From assembly GCA_021014325.1 (NCBI GenBank), contig CM037464.1:6479127-6543126 (forward strand): a stretch of DNA of 64,000 nucleotides. Reading direction: 5' to 3'. The position numbers and the translations under genes are program-made. Below the pieces are notes generated by a model, which made no database searches, had not been told where the DNA came from, and saw nothing but the letters and a program-made list of their open reading frames with translations. Positions 21,596 to 32,949 of the stretch are shown piece by piece; position 1 is the stretch's first letter, and the number at the start of each line of letters is the position of its first letter. The DNA comes from Plazaster borealis. Taxonomy: Eukaryota; Echinodermata; Asteroidea; Forcipulatida; Labidiasteridae.

Positions 21596-22184
21596 CCACA
21601 CCGGCAACGCGAAGCTGTAACGGTGTGGACCGTGGCCTGCTGCCCCGGGCTGTAAACCGCTAAAGGCACTCAATAATAATATCTGTATGGGTGGAAATGA
21701 TTGGACCGCAACTAGCAAGTCTTCCCACCATCATCAGTAACTGTTTAGGCCTAATACCAGAATTAAGAAGAATACAAAACAACATGAGGGCGCTCTTTAG
21801 GTTATCTATTGCACACAGTGACAAGCCGTGCACGGCAGCATAGTACAGCTTTTCTAGAAGTTGTTGTATAATTTATGTAATTGATTGCTGGGGGTACTAT
21901 AGTAATAACAATGACATTACTATAAAAAAATTAAGGGAAATAATTATACTGATTGTTTTGTTTGTTTGTTTGTTGGGGTAATGGGGTGTTTGTTTGTTTG
22001 TTTTCTTGCTTTTTTTGTCTGCTTGGTATTAGACATTGATATAAGAACTTACATTGGAGTTGAATAGTTTGTTTTTGCAATGATTGTTTGTTTGTGAATG
22101 TGTGCATTTTGGGTGATCCCGACAATAACACCTTTGCGTTACGGACTACTGTCATCGATTACTTGTGCCGGTGTCGTGGTGGGG

Positions 22185-22310
22185 AATTTGGTCCCCCAGT
22201 GTGTGAGTCCCCCATTCGGTAAACATGGGTTAAGGAACTTTATTCAAAAGAGGGCGCTATCAGACGAAATTTCTACACATATCGCCGTATGTTTTTGGGG
22301 TGTTTGTTGC
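22185..22310. mobile_element. Small foldback element, GGAGATTCTGT family, copy 2 (ends decayed)
   Basis: Shares AACATGGGTTAAGGAACTTT, ATTCAAAAGAGGGCGCTATC and CGCCGTAT with the copy at 21,430. Confidence 0.65.
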
Positions 22311-22319
22311 TTGTTTGTT

Positions 22320-23960
22320 TAGGGGATTTAAACGCTTTTTTATCGCTTTTGGCTGGTCCATTTTCATGCACTTGCTTTCCGCTCTTTATTGTCGTGAATT
22401 CTGTGTATTCTCTTTTTTTATATATTTTTTTTATAAGTATTTAGAGTTTGGGTAGGATTTTTACTTGGCTCTTGTGCCTTTCATTTATATTTTTACCTTT
22501 GATTTTTAATTTTGTAATTCAAATTCAATTCGGCCTCTGGCCTTGACTTTTGAAATGTTTTTAATAAACTAATAATAAAACAAGTCCTGCAGTCTATAAC
22601 CACTTAACCATGGTGACTGGGAGGACAGAATCTCATAGCGAGTTCGGCTGTGATGCGATGACGTTGCTGTTCCGATCATACCGTTACCAAGTTTGTGTTT
22701 CGGTTAGGCTCTGCTTCAGTTCAGGAAGCCGGACTTATCGTCGGAATCGGCCTAAGAGGCGACTTACCGGTCCAGCACAACAATCCACAATATTAAATCC
22801 CAAAGGTTATAAGGACGTTTGTGAAATTAAGAGGAAAGTTTCAAGAGTTCATACATCACAAATTGTTTCAGGTAAATGAACTTTTTTTTGCGCGCGGTTT
22901 TCCGAAGTTGTTGCACATTGGCATTTGATGGCAAAAACTTTAATTTGGTAATGCGTTTTATGATAGAGATTAGTAGGTAGAATAAATCGTGGATATCAAG
23001 TTTATCGTAACAATATCCCCACTCATATCTCCCCATCCCATCGCCCCCCCCCCCACCCGTCTTGGACACTGTCTCGGATTTCCAGCTGGTCTTGACGACA
23101 TCGCTGCCATTAAGCAGACGCCTGAATGTTTCGCTCAAACGACAGATGGCGCTGTTGCCGTTGTACAGACACCGCGCAAAATAGTTGGATTTGTACTTTG
23201 TCCATTTGGTTAACTTAACTGGGTTACTGAGCTACAATACTTAGTTCCTAAAGCATTTTAACACTGAAGCCACTGTGTGACAAAGTTGCTACTCAAATAA
23301 CCCGTACTGCAACACTAACCGGGGAAAAACGATGTTTGTGCATTCTTGTTGCATCCATTTTGCGTTCCTTATTGTTCTTTGTCTGCCTTCTAATAAGAAT
23401 TACTTTTGATTTCCATTCATTCGCCTCAGGAATTCTTGAGAGGATTTTAGGGGGGTACTTCTGTACAAGAGGAAAATAGTGTGTTATAACATAGCGAAAG
23501 GACCTTTCTCTATGGTTATAGTATGGGGACATTGGGGGGGGGGGACACCATCTGGCCCGTATCTTGCATGGTATTGCTAATATATGTCCCCATGTGACCC
23601 TCAACACTTTGGGATGACAGAGACCACTGCAGTGGAGGACCGATGGTCTGTTTGGGAGGAGGTATACGTGCACATCAAGTATAACTTTAAAACCATGGAA
23701 AAGAAGGTAAAGTATTTTCCTTTCTCCGTGTTCAGACTAAAGTACTCTATTTGCTCTGGTAACGCCAGACAATGTTTACAATTTGAGATGTAAACATGAA
23801 AATTATTTTGTGTGCCCCCCCCCCCCCGGACGGTGAAAGTGATTCAGCAAAACTAACTTCATGTCGTTAACATATTAGCCCATTAAATAAATAATTGAGT
23901 TCACTGGATCGAAATCTGTGTGTTTAATTTCCCTGCAGATGAAGGGCTAAGCACACAGCT
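22320..23960. other. Unassigned DNA with homopolymer C/G tracts
   Basis: Poly-C/G tracts at 23,047, 23,537 and 23,815. An 89-codon open frame at 22,610-22,879 (basic, RRNRPKRR) ends at a possible donor (TTTCAG|GTAAAT at about 22,873) but has no recognisable domain and no partner exon. Confidence 0.4.
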
Positions 23961-23961
23961 T

Positions 23962-24340
23962 TTAAAGGTATCGTACACGTTTGGTAATGACTCAAAACAA
24001 ATATTATAATAAAAACTTACTTGGTAACAAGCAACAGAGAGCTGTTGATAGATAAAACATTGTAGGAAACGACTCCCTCTGAAGTAACGTAGTTTTTGAG
24101 AAACAGGTAATTTCTCACTAAAATAAGAAGAAAACTTCTTGCAAGAAGTTTTTATTCCTATCTGGAAGCACACAAATTTGTACAACAAGGGTGTTTTTTC
24201 TATCATCATTTTCTTGCAACTTCGATGACCATTATTTTGAGCCCAAATTTTCACAGGCTTGTTATTTTATGCATATGTTGGGATACACCAAGTGAGGATA
24301 CTGGTCTTTGACAATTACCAAACGTGTTCAGTGCCTTTAA
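23962..24340. mobile_element. Foldback MITE, full-length
   Basis: Left end TTAAAGGTATCGTACACGTT, centre AAAACTTCTTGCAAGAAGTT, right end CCAAACGTGTTCAGTGCCTTTAA. The two ends are of different subtypes, as in the copy at 5,753. Confidence 0.93.
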
Positions 24341-24581
24341 GGTTCTTGTTCGATCCTAGAGCTTGCTCTAAAGTTCAATGAATCATCAGAAAGGCGTGTT
24401 CCCGTTAACTCTTCAAGCTAAAATTTACTAAGACTTTATGTCAAGCATGTCGAGGAGGCGGATTATGGAACAACACAAAGCAAGTCAGTCAACGTGTTAA
24501 CATCAACTATTTGTTTTACAGTTTAACTACTGTTGCCATGAGCAATATAGCAGTGTTGTCATTTTGCATGCCCGTACGCAT

Positions 24582-24765
24582 ATTTTTTTTTTACACCGCA
24601 GCGAGGGGTTTTATACTGTAATACTGCCAATTCCTGTTTTGAGATGAGACTACAAACATTTATGCCTATAAAGGGTCAGGTTTAGGGTTAGGGTTAGGGT
24701 TATGGTTAGGGTTAGGGTTAGGGTTAGTGTTAGGGTTAGGGTTAGGGTTAGGGTTAGGGTTAGGG

Positions 24766-24806
<41 letters not shown>

Positions 24807-25001
24807 GGTTAGGGTTAGTGTTAGGGTTAGGGTTAGGGTTAGGGTTAGGGTTAGGGTTAGGGTTAGGGTTAGGGTGAGGGTTAAGGTTAGGGTTAGGGTT
24901 AGGGTTATAGGATTTAGGGTTAGACGTAGTCTCCTATCTCAAGACGGAATTGGCAGTGTTACAGTACAAAACCCCTCGCTGCGGTGTAAAAAAAAAAAAA
25001 A
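24582..25001. mobile_element. Foldback element with an interstitial telomeric TTAGGG core
   Basis: The left arm 24,592-24,652 starts TACACCGCAGCGAGGGGTTT. The right arm 24,926-24,988 is its inverse complement with only scattered differences. Outside them lie a T tract (left) and an A tract (right), extending the symmetry. The core 24,679-24,921 is a TTAGGG array in a single orientation. No coding sequence is present. Confidence 0.92.
24679..24921 (+). repeat. Interstitial telomeric repeat (TTAGGG)n
   Basis: Around 38-40 hexamers with a few variants (GGGTTTAGGG, TTAGTG, TTATGG, TTAAGG). All run in the same direction, so this is not a head-to-head telomere fusion. The long forward frame with Gly/Leu and Arg/Val repeats crossing this block is an artefact. 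Confidence 0.97.
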
Positions 25002-25493
25002 TGCTGCCCGGACGAACCTCCAGGGAGAGTGTTCAGCGTTGAGTACGCTATTTACTTGCAGTTCATGCACCGCGCAGAGGCTTTTTGCTGTGTCAGAGGA
25101 CGATCGCATCAGGGAGTTTGGCGAGAAGTCATTTTGTAGTGTCATGTTTTCACGCGCGCGGGCTTCCAGCAGGAACAATATTGGTTTGATGTCTGCCGTT
25201 CAGTCATGCGCAATTGATCATAACGACCATGATAATTAAGTGAAAACAGTTGTTTTAGTTATTCCAGTTTTTTAATACCCATATCACGAGGTGATGCTGT
25301 AGGCGTCTCTAGTAATTAAATCAAAATGTCAAGACCGTGGCGAGTAGGGACGCTTTGCGGGATGATACGCTAGTGGTCAACGATAATACAAATTAAGTTT
25401 TGATAAACGTTAATACAAATGGTAGACGCCGTTATAACTCATTGTCAATATACACAGTGTACTCGGGATTTTTCATCACAGGCGATGCGAGTG

Positions 25494-25640
25494 TTAAAGG
25501 TACGATTCAGCATTAATAAATAAAAAAGTAATTTCGTTTTAGATTTTTCGTTTTCAATACACACCATACGACCTCTTCCTGAAAATTTCATCAAAACAGG
25601 TGGGCACACTTTTGAGAAAACTTATAAAAAACAAAACAAA
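25494..25640 (+). mobile_element. Half of a TTAA-AGG foldback family (AGGTACGATTC type)
   Basis: TTAAAGGTACGATTC at the boundary, then TTTTCAATACACACCATACG and CTGAAAATTTCATCAAAACA. A related half lies at 49,663-49,790. Confidence 0.5.
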
Positions 25641-25899
25641 AAACGAAATAAAATTTAATGAGAATAAGACACACGTGACATTACTTAGTGGGAAATATAT
25701 TTCTCAGCACATTTGGTTTTAATTGTTTGCAAACCGGTGGTTTTAAATTAAACACAATAGGCCTAGTTTATAATGTTAGTTTGATCATTTTAATAAATGT
25801 GTAGCATACATATTCCAATTTTTCATGTATAATTTGTTAGCACGTTTCGGCTTCCCTGAAACTGTGAATGGAGTGGGAAAATGCCCAGTATTAATACAC

Positions 25900-26780
25900 A
25901 TGATGTACCGGTACAATCAACAAGTTTTTTTTGCTATAGATTTATAGATATTCCGAACTATTCTTATAATTATACTAATCTATATTGCAGTATTTATTTT
26001 TTTAAAAATAGGCAATTCATCTTTGCTTTCGCTGAATATAATATGTGTTTACAGCACATTGCCAAACAGACAATCATTATTCATTCAATAACTACTCGTC
26101 CAATATAGTTTCTATTGTTATCTATTTCTATTTTTATCCTTATTAGAAGAGTGTAACATAATTATTTGTGTGTATTTTCTGAATATCCACCTGTTTACAC
26201 CTGTATTGCCAAACAGACAGCTATGCCACTATCTATTTCGCAATCTATATTTCCAAATAGTCAATAACTTCTCATCTATAGTTTATGTAATGAGATATTT
26301 CTTAATTATTCATTTATAGTTTATATGTACCGGTAATCTATATCGCAATTTTTATTTGCAAAATAGACGATAATTATTCAAATCTATTTTCATCAATATC
26401 CATCTATAGTTTACATCTATATTGCTAAATGGACAGCAATTATTCATCTGTCACTTGTCATCTATAGTTATTACAATCTTTGTTTCCAAAACAGGCAATA
26501 ACTAATGTCACGTGTAGTTTCTTTTGTTATCATCTCTTTCTTTTTTTTAATCTTAATTTGCAAAATAGACGATCATTTTCCAAGTAAATTTCTATCAATA
26601 TCCATCTATAGTTTACATCTATATTGCTAAATGGACAACAATTAATCATCTGTCACTTGTCATCTATAGTTATTACAACCCTCGTTTCCAAAATAGATAA
26701 TAACTATCTATCTATACTGTATATTAACTAACTACTTTTATCTATTTGCGAAATAGTTATTGAACTTCATCTCTATTTCC
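25900..26780 (+). repeat. Degenerate CTAT-rich repeat region with a ~196-bp tandem duplication
   Basis: The block TATTTGCAAAATAGACGATA...CATCTATAGTTTACATCTAT...CTGTCACTTGTCATCTATAG occurs at about 26,350-26,500 and again at 26,548-26,700. Looser versions of CATCTATAGTTTA are spread from 26,270. Confidence 0.75.
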
Positions 26781-26784
26781 GTCA

Positions 26785-27310
26785 GTATCTCCAGACAATA
26801 AAAACGTATGTCTCAAATTTCCTCGGTCATGGTTATCCAGTATGAATGCCCGATGGATTAGCGACTTGAGGACGAGACTAGCCCCGTGTGTAATAGCCCC
26901 TCTTTAAAGATGTCCGTAGGCGCCGACACATAGGAGGTATATTGCAGCCGGATACTGTTTCGTCAATGTGAAAAAAAGTTGACCTTTTTAAATGCCCAGG
27001 ATGCCCACTCGTCGAGAACCGAACCAGGGACGTTATTGTAAACCAATACTGAGCTAGGTGAAAGAAAACAGAAGACTAAAATATCACCATCCGCTTTTCT
27101 GAAACAAGGGAATATGAGAAGCAGAAATTTTCACACTTCGAAGTGTCTGAGTACATTTTAAGGTTCGGAGTCAGATGTCATGCAGAGTATAAGGTGTTTA
27201 AAATATGGATAATTATTTCACCCAGCAAAAGCAATAACGAAAAACGAACGTTGAAATAAACTAAATTCTGGGAAATAATCCAGGGTGGTTTTTTTTGCGG
27301 TTTTCCCTCT
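26785..27310. other. Unassigned DNA
   Basis: No repeat or gene recognised. Confidence 0.5.
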
Positions 27311-27319
27311 TACTTTCTT

Positions 27320-27512
27320 TCAAGTGGGCGTGGGTGTGCCCTTACACACGCCAACATACGGGGTACTTTTGAAAATGGAACAATGCTACCCCACAAGGTT
27401 TTCTTTGTGCTAGTGGTATACCCCACAGAGGATTTCTTCAGAAAAGGAGATAATAGAACAACAACGGAAGTACCCCGTAACTGCCATAATTATGTAAGGG
27501 TGTGTGTGAGCG
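27320..27512. mobile_element. Small foldback element with ACGGGGTAC arms
   Basis: GTGGGTGTGCCCTTACACAC...ATACGGGGTACTTTTG is mirrored by CGGAAGTACCCCGTAACTGC...GTAAGGGTGTGTGTGAGCG. The arms have an unequal insertion. Confidence 0.65.
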
Positions 27513-27890
27513 TGTCTATCCATTCAAACCGAGGACTTTAACAAAAGGGATTCGGGTGTTTGACAGAGCGAGGACGTCCTCGCTTCGTTTTCGTGTACAA
27601 ACCCAATGGGGACGTCACTAAAAAAAACTATGTCCAAACAATGGGAGAACAAAGAGAAGTCCTCGGTAAGCGGGATTTACAAACATGTGTGTGTGTGAGC
27701 GTGTCAATCCATTCAAACCGAGGACTTTAACAAAAGGGATCCGGGTGTTTGACAGAGCGAGGACGTCTTCGCTTCGTTTTCGTGTACAAACCCAATGGGG
27801 ACGTCGCTAAAAAAACCTTTGTCCAAACAATGGGAGAACAAAGAGAAGTCCTCGGTAAGCGGGATTTACAAACATGTGTGTGTGTGGGGG
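27501..27890 (+). repeat. 190-bp tandem duplication (two full copies plus a partial third)
   Basis: TGTGTGTGAGCGTGTC starts copies at 27,501 and 27,691, and the two copies differ at only a few positions. The first copy contains the 18-base perfect palindrome AGCGAGGACGTCCTCGCT (27,567-27,584); the second has one change in it. The right end runs into a TG/G-rich tract. Confidence 0.95.
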
Positions 27891-27894
27891 GGGG

Positions 27895-28420
27895 GGTAGT
27901 GTGGACACAGTATGTAAAATATTGATTTTAAGTATTACTTTCGGTGGGGGGGGGGGCTAAAATGTAATAGGCCAACTCACTGTTCAACCTTGAACAAACA
28001 AAAATTGAAATTTGCAAATACATAACACTCCTCAACCCTTTATTTAATTGCTGTGAAGGCCCCTAAACCCGGCGCCAGTAAATTACTTGCATGTAATTAA
28101 ATTAATACTAAAATGAAGGTTAAAAACTATAGCAAGAACCAATTTTTGTCATAGACAAACTATCTAAACATCCGGGACCAAGTTGGTCCAAACCCGAGTT
28201 TTAATACGTGTGCGCGATCCGGTTTCTTCAAATACTTTAGTTTAACGTAGTTTATGGCTACACAAAATATGTCATATTGTAGGGACAGTAAAATTTAGCC
28301 ATATAATACATGAAAGTAAAGTAAGTTTAAAAAATCAACAAAGAAAACCCCATATTAAGTATTGATCTCCGTTTCCAGTTACTTGTAAATAAAATAAAAG
28401 AATTTTGCCCAACAGACGTT
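27895..28420. other. Unassigned DNA
   Basis: Begins with G-rich homopolymer tracts; nothing else seen. Confidence 0.5.
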
Positions 28421-28423
28421 CAT

Positions 28424-28690
28424 GTTATAATAATAATAAACAGTTTTTATATAGCGCAATATTACAGTTAAGTCTCAAAGCGCTTTTGGAAAGTCAAGAG
28501 AGAAAAACCAGGACTGTAGAATACAAAATACAAATACAAACATTACAGAAAATACAGAAAGAACCACAAAATGCATACAATGAAAAATATAACTTATTTC
28601 ACAAAAAGATTTGTCTTCAAAAAAGACTTAAACTGTTCTAGAGAGGAGTTTTCTTTTATAATTGGGGAGTGAATTCCAGAGTTCAGGAGA
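28424..28690 (-). mobile_element. 3' end of a non-LTR retroelement or SINE, minus strand
   Basis: TAATAATAATAAACAGTTTTTATATAGCGC is the inverse of a GCGCTATATAA plus (ATT)n tail. CAAAGCGCTTTTGG and GTGAATTCCAGAGTTCAGG further in are typical of such 3' regions and parallel 60,318-60,680. Confidence 0.6.
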
Positions 28691-28699
28691 TGCAACCTG

Positions 28700-29155
28700 T
28701 GTAATGGTCGCACAAATACGGATGGGGTTTCTAAAAAATTAAGCATCCTCGTACCAATTTTGTTTTACGTTAATTTGAACAGAAAAGTTGTACTTACACA
28801 AATTGAAATTGTATTTATAACAAATTTCTATGGGTATTTTATTTCCTGAAAACGTGTTCACCTATTTTGAACTCCCTTTTTTGTTTAACCAGGTTGATTT
28901 TCACAATTTTCACCTAGGTTGATTGCATGATGTGTTTATTGTGTAATGTGCATGTACTCTTTTCGAAAACCGTTGGTGTATTCAAAACGATACAATAAAA
29001 TACAATAAAACTTTAATGTCCCTGTATGGGATATTTCTGTGGCCTTTTACATGAAAACACACAAACGCCGAAAATACAAAGAATATGGTATAAAAGTAAA
29101 AGAGTAGGTCTGGAAAGATAAAAATGCAGATACTAAAATAAATACGCCATACATC
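28700..29155. other. Unassigned DNA
   Basis: AT-rich; nothing recognised. Confidence 0.5.
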
Positions 29156-29158
29156 AAC

Positions 29159-29308
29159 AATGGGGGACTTTTGGGACTCTAGGTGGCAGCAGACTTATCA
29201 GATAAATCCATTGTTCTCGATAATGTGCACATGCTCAGAACTTCATAAACAATTGAAATTTACCTGGTAAGTCTGCTGCCACCTAGCGTTCAAAAGACTC
29301 CCATTGTA
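29159..29308. mobile_element. 150-bp foldback with GGTGGCAGCAGAC arms
   Basis: ACAATGGGGGACTTTTGGGA, CTCTAGGTGGCAGCAGACTT at the left is mirrored by AAGTCTGCTGCCACCTAGCG, TTCAAAAGACTCCCATTGT at the right. Arms are ~40 bases and the loop ~70. The same GGTGGCAGCAGA core appears in the arms of the element at 58,342-58,593. Confidence 0.85.
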
Positions 29309-29378
29309 AAAGGTAAAATTGTAAAATTGTAATAATGACGGACACTTGAGTTACAACCGAGCGGTACCACAGCTCACC

Positions 29379-29624
29379 GTTCCAGTTGCCCATTGTACAA
29401 CTTAATGGCAGCCAGTGAAACAAGGAACTGTTGTACCTCCGGATTCTGGTGGTTCTTATCGTTCCAGTTGCCCATTGTACAACTTAATGGCAGCCAGTGA
29501 AACAAGGAACTGCCATACCTCCGGATTCTGGTGGCTCTTACCGTTCCAGTTGTCCATTGTACAACTTAATGGCAGCCAGTGAAACAAGGAACTGCCGTAC
29601 TTCCGGGTTCTGGCGGCTCTTTGA
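29379..29624 (+). repeat. 82-bp tandem repeat, three copies
   Basis: GTTCCAGTTGCCCATTGTAC starts units at 29,379, 29,461 and 29,543 (third with one change), exactly 82 bases apart. Confidence 0.95.
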
Positions 29625-29639
29625 AGAAAACGATTGCTT

Positions 29640-29640
29640 C

Positions 29641-29668
<28 letters not shown>
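29640..29668 (+). repeat. (TTA)n microsatellite
   Basis: About nine uninterrupted TTA units directly after the 82-bp array. Confidence 0.9.
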
Positions 29669-29672
<4 letters not shown>

Positions 29673-29749
29673 TTCTGGTAATGAAACCAAGGATGCCTCA
29701 CAAGTGAACTTAATCACTGTAGCTCGCAAGCCTGAGGAAACCTGTAAAT

Positions 29750-30003
29750 AAGTTGCAGCATGTGAAAAAGAAAAACCCCGGGGTTACCCCCTACTCCACG
29801 ATAAGTAAGTATTCTGGTTTTTTTTGCACCAACACTAATACACGTACACAACACCATTACGCGTCCCCCCCGAAGGACGAAGCAAGCATGTGTCTTGCTT
29901 AGGACACACAAGTGTCGTGTCACGACTGGATGCGAACACACTCTGCTGATCAGAAACACCAGAGCTTGAGTTCGGTGTTCTTATCCGCTCGGCCACGACA
30001 CGC
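29750..30003 (-). mobile_element. tRNA-Leu-headed SINE, minus strand, 3' truncated
   Basis: Read on the minus strand: GTGTCGTGGCCGAGCGGATA, anticodon loop CTCAAGC (CAA), then GATCAGCAGAGTGTG. It differs from the copy at 36,290 by small changes and stops before the GCGCTATATAA tail. Confidence 0.8.
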
Positions 30004-30059
30004 CACAGGCTTTTCTGAAATTTCAAGTGCAGTGGGTGGGAGCTGTTTGAAATAATGAA

Positions 30060-30113
30060 TTTGATGAACCAGAGCTAGACGAACTCTTTCTAACCTTTTT
30101 AGCAGATGGGTTC
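30060..30113. repeat. Shared 5' flank of two MITE copies (first copy)
   Basis: GATGAACCAGAGCTAGACGA, ACTCTTTCTAACCTTTTTAG, CAGATGGGTTC precedes the MITE here and again at 38,660-38,710, base for base. The flanks on the other side of the two MITEs are unrelated. Confidence 0.9.
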
Positions 30114-30484
30114 TTAAAGGCACCGTACACGTTTGGTAATTGTCAAAGACCAGTGTTCTCACTTGGTGTATCCCAACATATGCATAAAACAACAACCCTG
30201 TGAAAATTTGGGCTCAATTGGTCTTCGAAGCTGCAAGAAAATAATGAAAGAAAAAACACCCTTGTTGTACAAATTTGTGTGCTTTCAGATAGGAATAAAA
30301 GGCTTCTAGCTAGAAGTCTTTTATTATTTTAGTGAGAAATTACCTCTTTCTCAAAAACTACTTCAGAGGGAGTCGTTTCTCACAATGTTTTATACTATCA
30401 ACAGCTCTCTGTTGCTCGTTACCAAGTCGGTTTTTATGCTAATATATATTTTGAATAAATACCAAACGTGCACGATACCTTTAA
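30114..30484. mobile_element. Foldback MITE, full-length, TAGCTA centre
   Basis: Ends TTAAAGGCACCGTACACGTT and CCAAACGTGCACGATACCTTTAA. The centre reads AAAAGGCTTCTAGCTAGAAG then TCTTTT, a palindrome with a G-T type mismatch, in place of the usual TTGCAA centre. Confidence 0.95.
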
Positions 30485-30875
30485 ACGAGAGATTTGTATA
30501 ACTCATCCAGTACAGCATGCTGAATACTGGTTATTTTGTTAGCCTGTTTGACTGCTCTACCCAATTTAGCCTTATCGTGCCTTTATACTACCTCTATTGT
30601 AACCAAATCGCTACTACCGAAGATCATCTTAACCACACATTGTATTCATGTTTCATAACACTATATCAGCAGGATACATTGTATCAAAAGACATGTATCA
30701 CGATGTCCTCAACGCTATGTGTGTGTGAATGTGATATGATGCCATCAACATCACGTGAATGTGACATTTACATGTGTTTCTACATCTCACACTAATTGCC
30801 TTATACGACTTCCCCATTCATCATTCATCGTTCATCTTCGTTGATTTAGAGACAAATTGCAAGAAATGCAATCAT
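30485..30875. other. Unassigned DNA
   Basis: No recognisable product in the 92-codon open frame at 30,517-30,795. Confidence 0.5.
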
Positions 30876-31040
30876 GTGAGAGCACACCACTGATTATAAG
30901 CTTCATACTAATCAACGAGAAATAAACCAGGACAAATTTAAGGGGGCGCCTGACTAGGGGTGGGTTTTTTCCCCTAACGGGCACTGGGGAGCTGTTGATA
31001 TTATAAAACATTGTTAGAAACAACCCCCTTTGAAAACTAG
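30876..31040. mobile_element. Foldback MITE fragment (AGGCAGGGTATA subfamily interior)
   Basis: GGGGAGCTGTTGATATTATA, AACATTGTTAGAAACAACCC matches the interior at 58,650-58,690. No terminus is kept. Confidence 0.6.
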
Positions 31041-31261
31041 AGAAATGAATCTACTGCTCTCCAGAAACAATCATAAGATGATTGCATGACATAAATATGG
31101 AGGTGTTTGGTCTCCAATTTATTAGATGAAACATTCAACTGTTCTTTCAGTTATGCTGGAAAGTTTTCTTCATTTTATCTATTCCACCGAAAAACGAATT
31201 TAATGTGTCATTTTGTATTTATATTTTTAGGGAAAAAGGTTCCGACCTCACTTAATTTATG

Positions 31262-31352
31262 TTGGGTTGAACAAGGACAAAAATTACTAAAGGGCGGACT
31301 TGAACCTGCGACCTCCGGATGAACGTGGCGGCGCTCCACCAACTTAGCTTTT
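31262..31352 (-). mobile_element. tRNA-derived SINE head, minus strand
   Basis: On the minus strand: GCTAAGTTGGTGGAGCGCCG, CCACGTTCATCCGGAGGTC, B box GGTTCAAGTCC. Same family as 21,188-21,260 and 47,125-47,195. It could be mistaken for a tRNA gene, but the stems are imperfect and the flanks are family text. Confidence 0.65.
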
Positions 31353-31354
31353 TT

Positions 31355-32470
31355 TAACTTATTCGTGTTTTCCTCACCTCACTCACATTGATTTGAAATA
31401 ATTTTACCTCCAAGCATCAGTTTTGTCAAACTTGTTAGGGAAAAAAACAATTCAGTTTGTCTCAGTGCATTCATTAAAAATATGGTTATTTTCCTTTTAT
31501 GTGTATGCTTCTTGTCCACAAGTCGGGAACGTACCCCCCCGTTAGTTTGTTCAGCAGTTTCCAGAAGTAATGCATCCGATATGTTTGCGCAATCTACAAA
31601 TCCCTGTTGACTTTGTCCCGCACAATGTAAAAAGTACACAGTGTTTACAATTTCCAGCGTGGGATGGTGCGGGTTCTATTGTTTAAGACGCTCCCCTTTG
31701 TTAGTTGAAAACAAATCTCTTGAACAAATTAAGAAAAGTCAATATTCAAGGGGTGTATTTCAGTTTTTAAGTGGCTGTTATGTTTAATGATGCATCAACT
31801 TGGCGACTGGATCTTTTGTAACATGCCCGAAATGTGGCAGGGTGTGTATTTTCCTCTTGTACACAAGTAACCCAACCCCCCTTAAAATCCTCTAAAGAAT
31901 TCCTGAGATTCCCAGAACACAGTGAAGACACAATAGGAGGGGGGTTACACCATGCCACATATCGAAATGTGACCTTTAACCCCCCCCCCCATCTCCCTCC
32001 GATCGGCTGGATCATTACCAAATGCTATAAATTACTGTAAATGCACAAAGATCACCAACACAGTGAACTTAGGGGTCGGAGGTTGCTATTTCAATTCTAA
32101 CTCTTCCCTCGTCAGTCCGTAGAAGATTTCATTGACTGAATAATGTGTAAGGAGCACCAACGTGCACGGTTCAGATAGGCTTTACAAAGACATGCGTTGT
32201 AGTATACGAGTTGACAAACGCTGTCCGTGCTCTGCTCGTGGCAACCCGATAGTCTGTACACACAGGCACACTGTAGAAAAGAGACAGTTCGCAGTTGTTT
32301 GGGGTCGGGTGCAGAACAGTGTGTGTCTTCCTCATCTATACGCTCTCTCCACAAAGAAGATGAAAACAGCCGGATGCAGCATCAGCTATCCCCCGCTATA
32401 CATGAGACTATAAGGATCAGCAAGACTATACTGTTGTACTACTATTACACACCATGAGATAACTAAGAAC
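31355..32470. other. Unassigned DNA
   Basis: Only short open frames on both strands; poly-C at 31,981. Nothing recognised. Confidence 0.45.
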
Positions 32471-32474
32471 TCGA

Positions 32475-32949
32475 TTGCCCACACAGCACACGTATATCGG
32501 CCTGTGCTATTTAATATTATCATCGTTACTAGCCGGCCGTGACAATATCGTGCAGCAGGAGAGTGATTTCGTCTGGTCGGGAATAATTATCAACGTGACA
32601 GAAACGGCACCCGTGCAAATTCCTCGGTGGATTGTTGGACCATGTCGGCCGATTCATTGCTCCACAATTAGCAATTCATTTTCCATAACTTACAGGCACC
32701 GTGGAGTGAAGCCAATTTATCCTTTTACCGATCAAGACTGAAAAACATGGAGATGCTTCGTGACAACGAGACGTAGTGGAAAAAAAAATTCTGTCATTTT
32801 CTTAAGACTTCCTTCCATTCAAGACATCGTGTTGAGTGATTTGAATAATCTTTTTTTTTTTACAAGATCCTGGGATTTTTATTTGGCGGGAAACCATTTC
32901 CTAAGTGGAGCGTGTACAGATTCCGCAGACTCGTCTTCAAGCACGCGAG
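32475..32949 (+). other. Possible first exon of an unidentified gene
   Basis: An ATG at 32,475 starts an 88-codon frame whose first ~20 residues are hydrophobic (IGLCYLILSSLLAG), like a signal peptide, and which has one N-glycosylation sequon (NVT). A strong donor, GCGAG|GTAAGT, lies at 32,949/32,950, but the frame stops at 32,741, before it. The exon could therefore be only partly coding, or the two signals may be unrelated. No family is recognised and no partner exon was found. Confidence 0.15.

Noticed and set aside
22610..22879. Arg-rich 89-codon frame ending at TTTCAG|GTAAAT as a coding exon
   Set aside because: No family similarity and no partner exon found; kept only as a note.
24679..24921. 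Chromosome end or head-to-head telomere fusion
   Set aside because: Repeats run in one direction only and are enclosed by inverted arms with ordinary DNA on both sides.
24727..25239. 170-codon frame with Gly-Leu and Arg-Val repeats
   Set aside because: The first half is the TTAGGG array, the rest is the foldback arm and unassigned DNA; no domain.
29379..29624. CRISPR-like array
   Set aside because: Contiguous 82-bp tandem repeats without spacers, in an animal genome.
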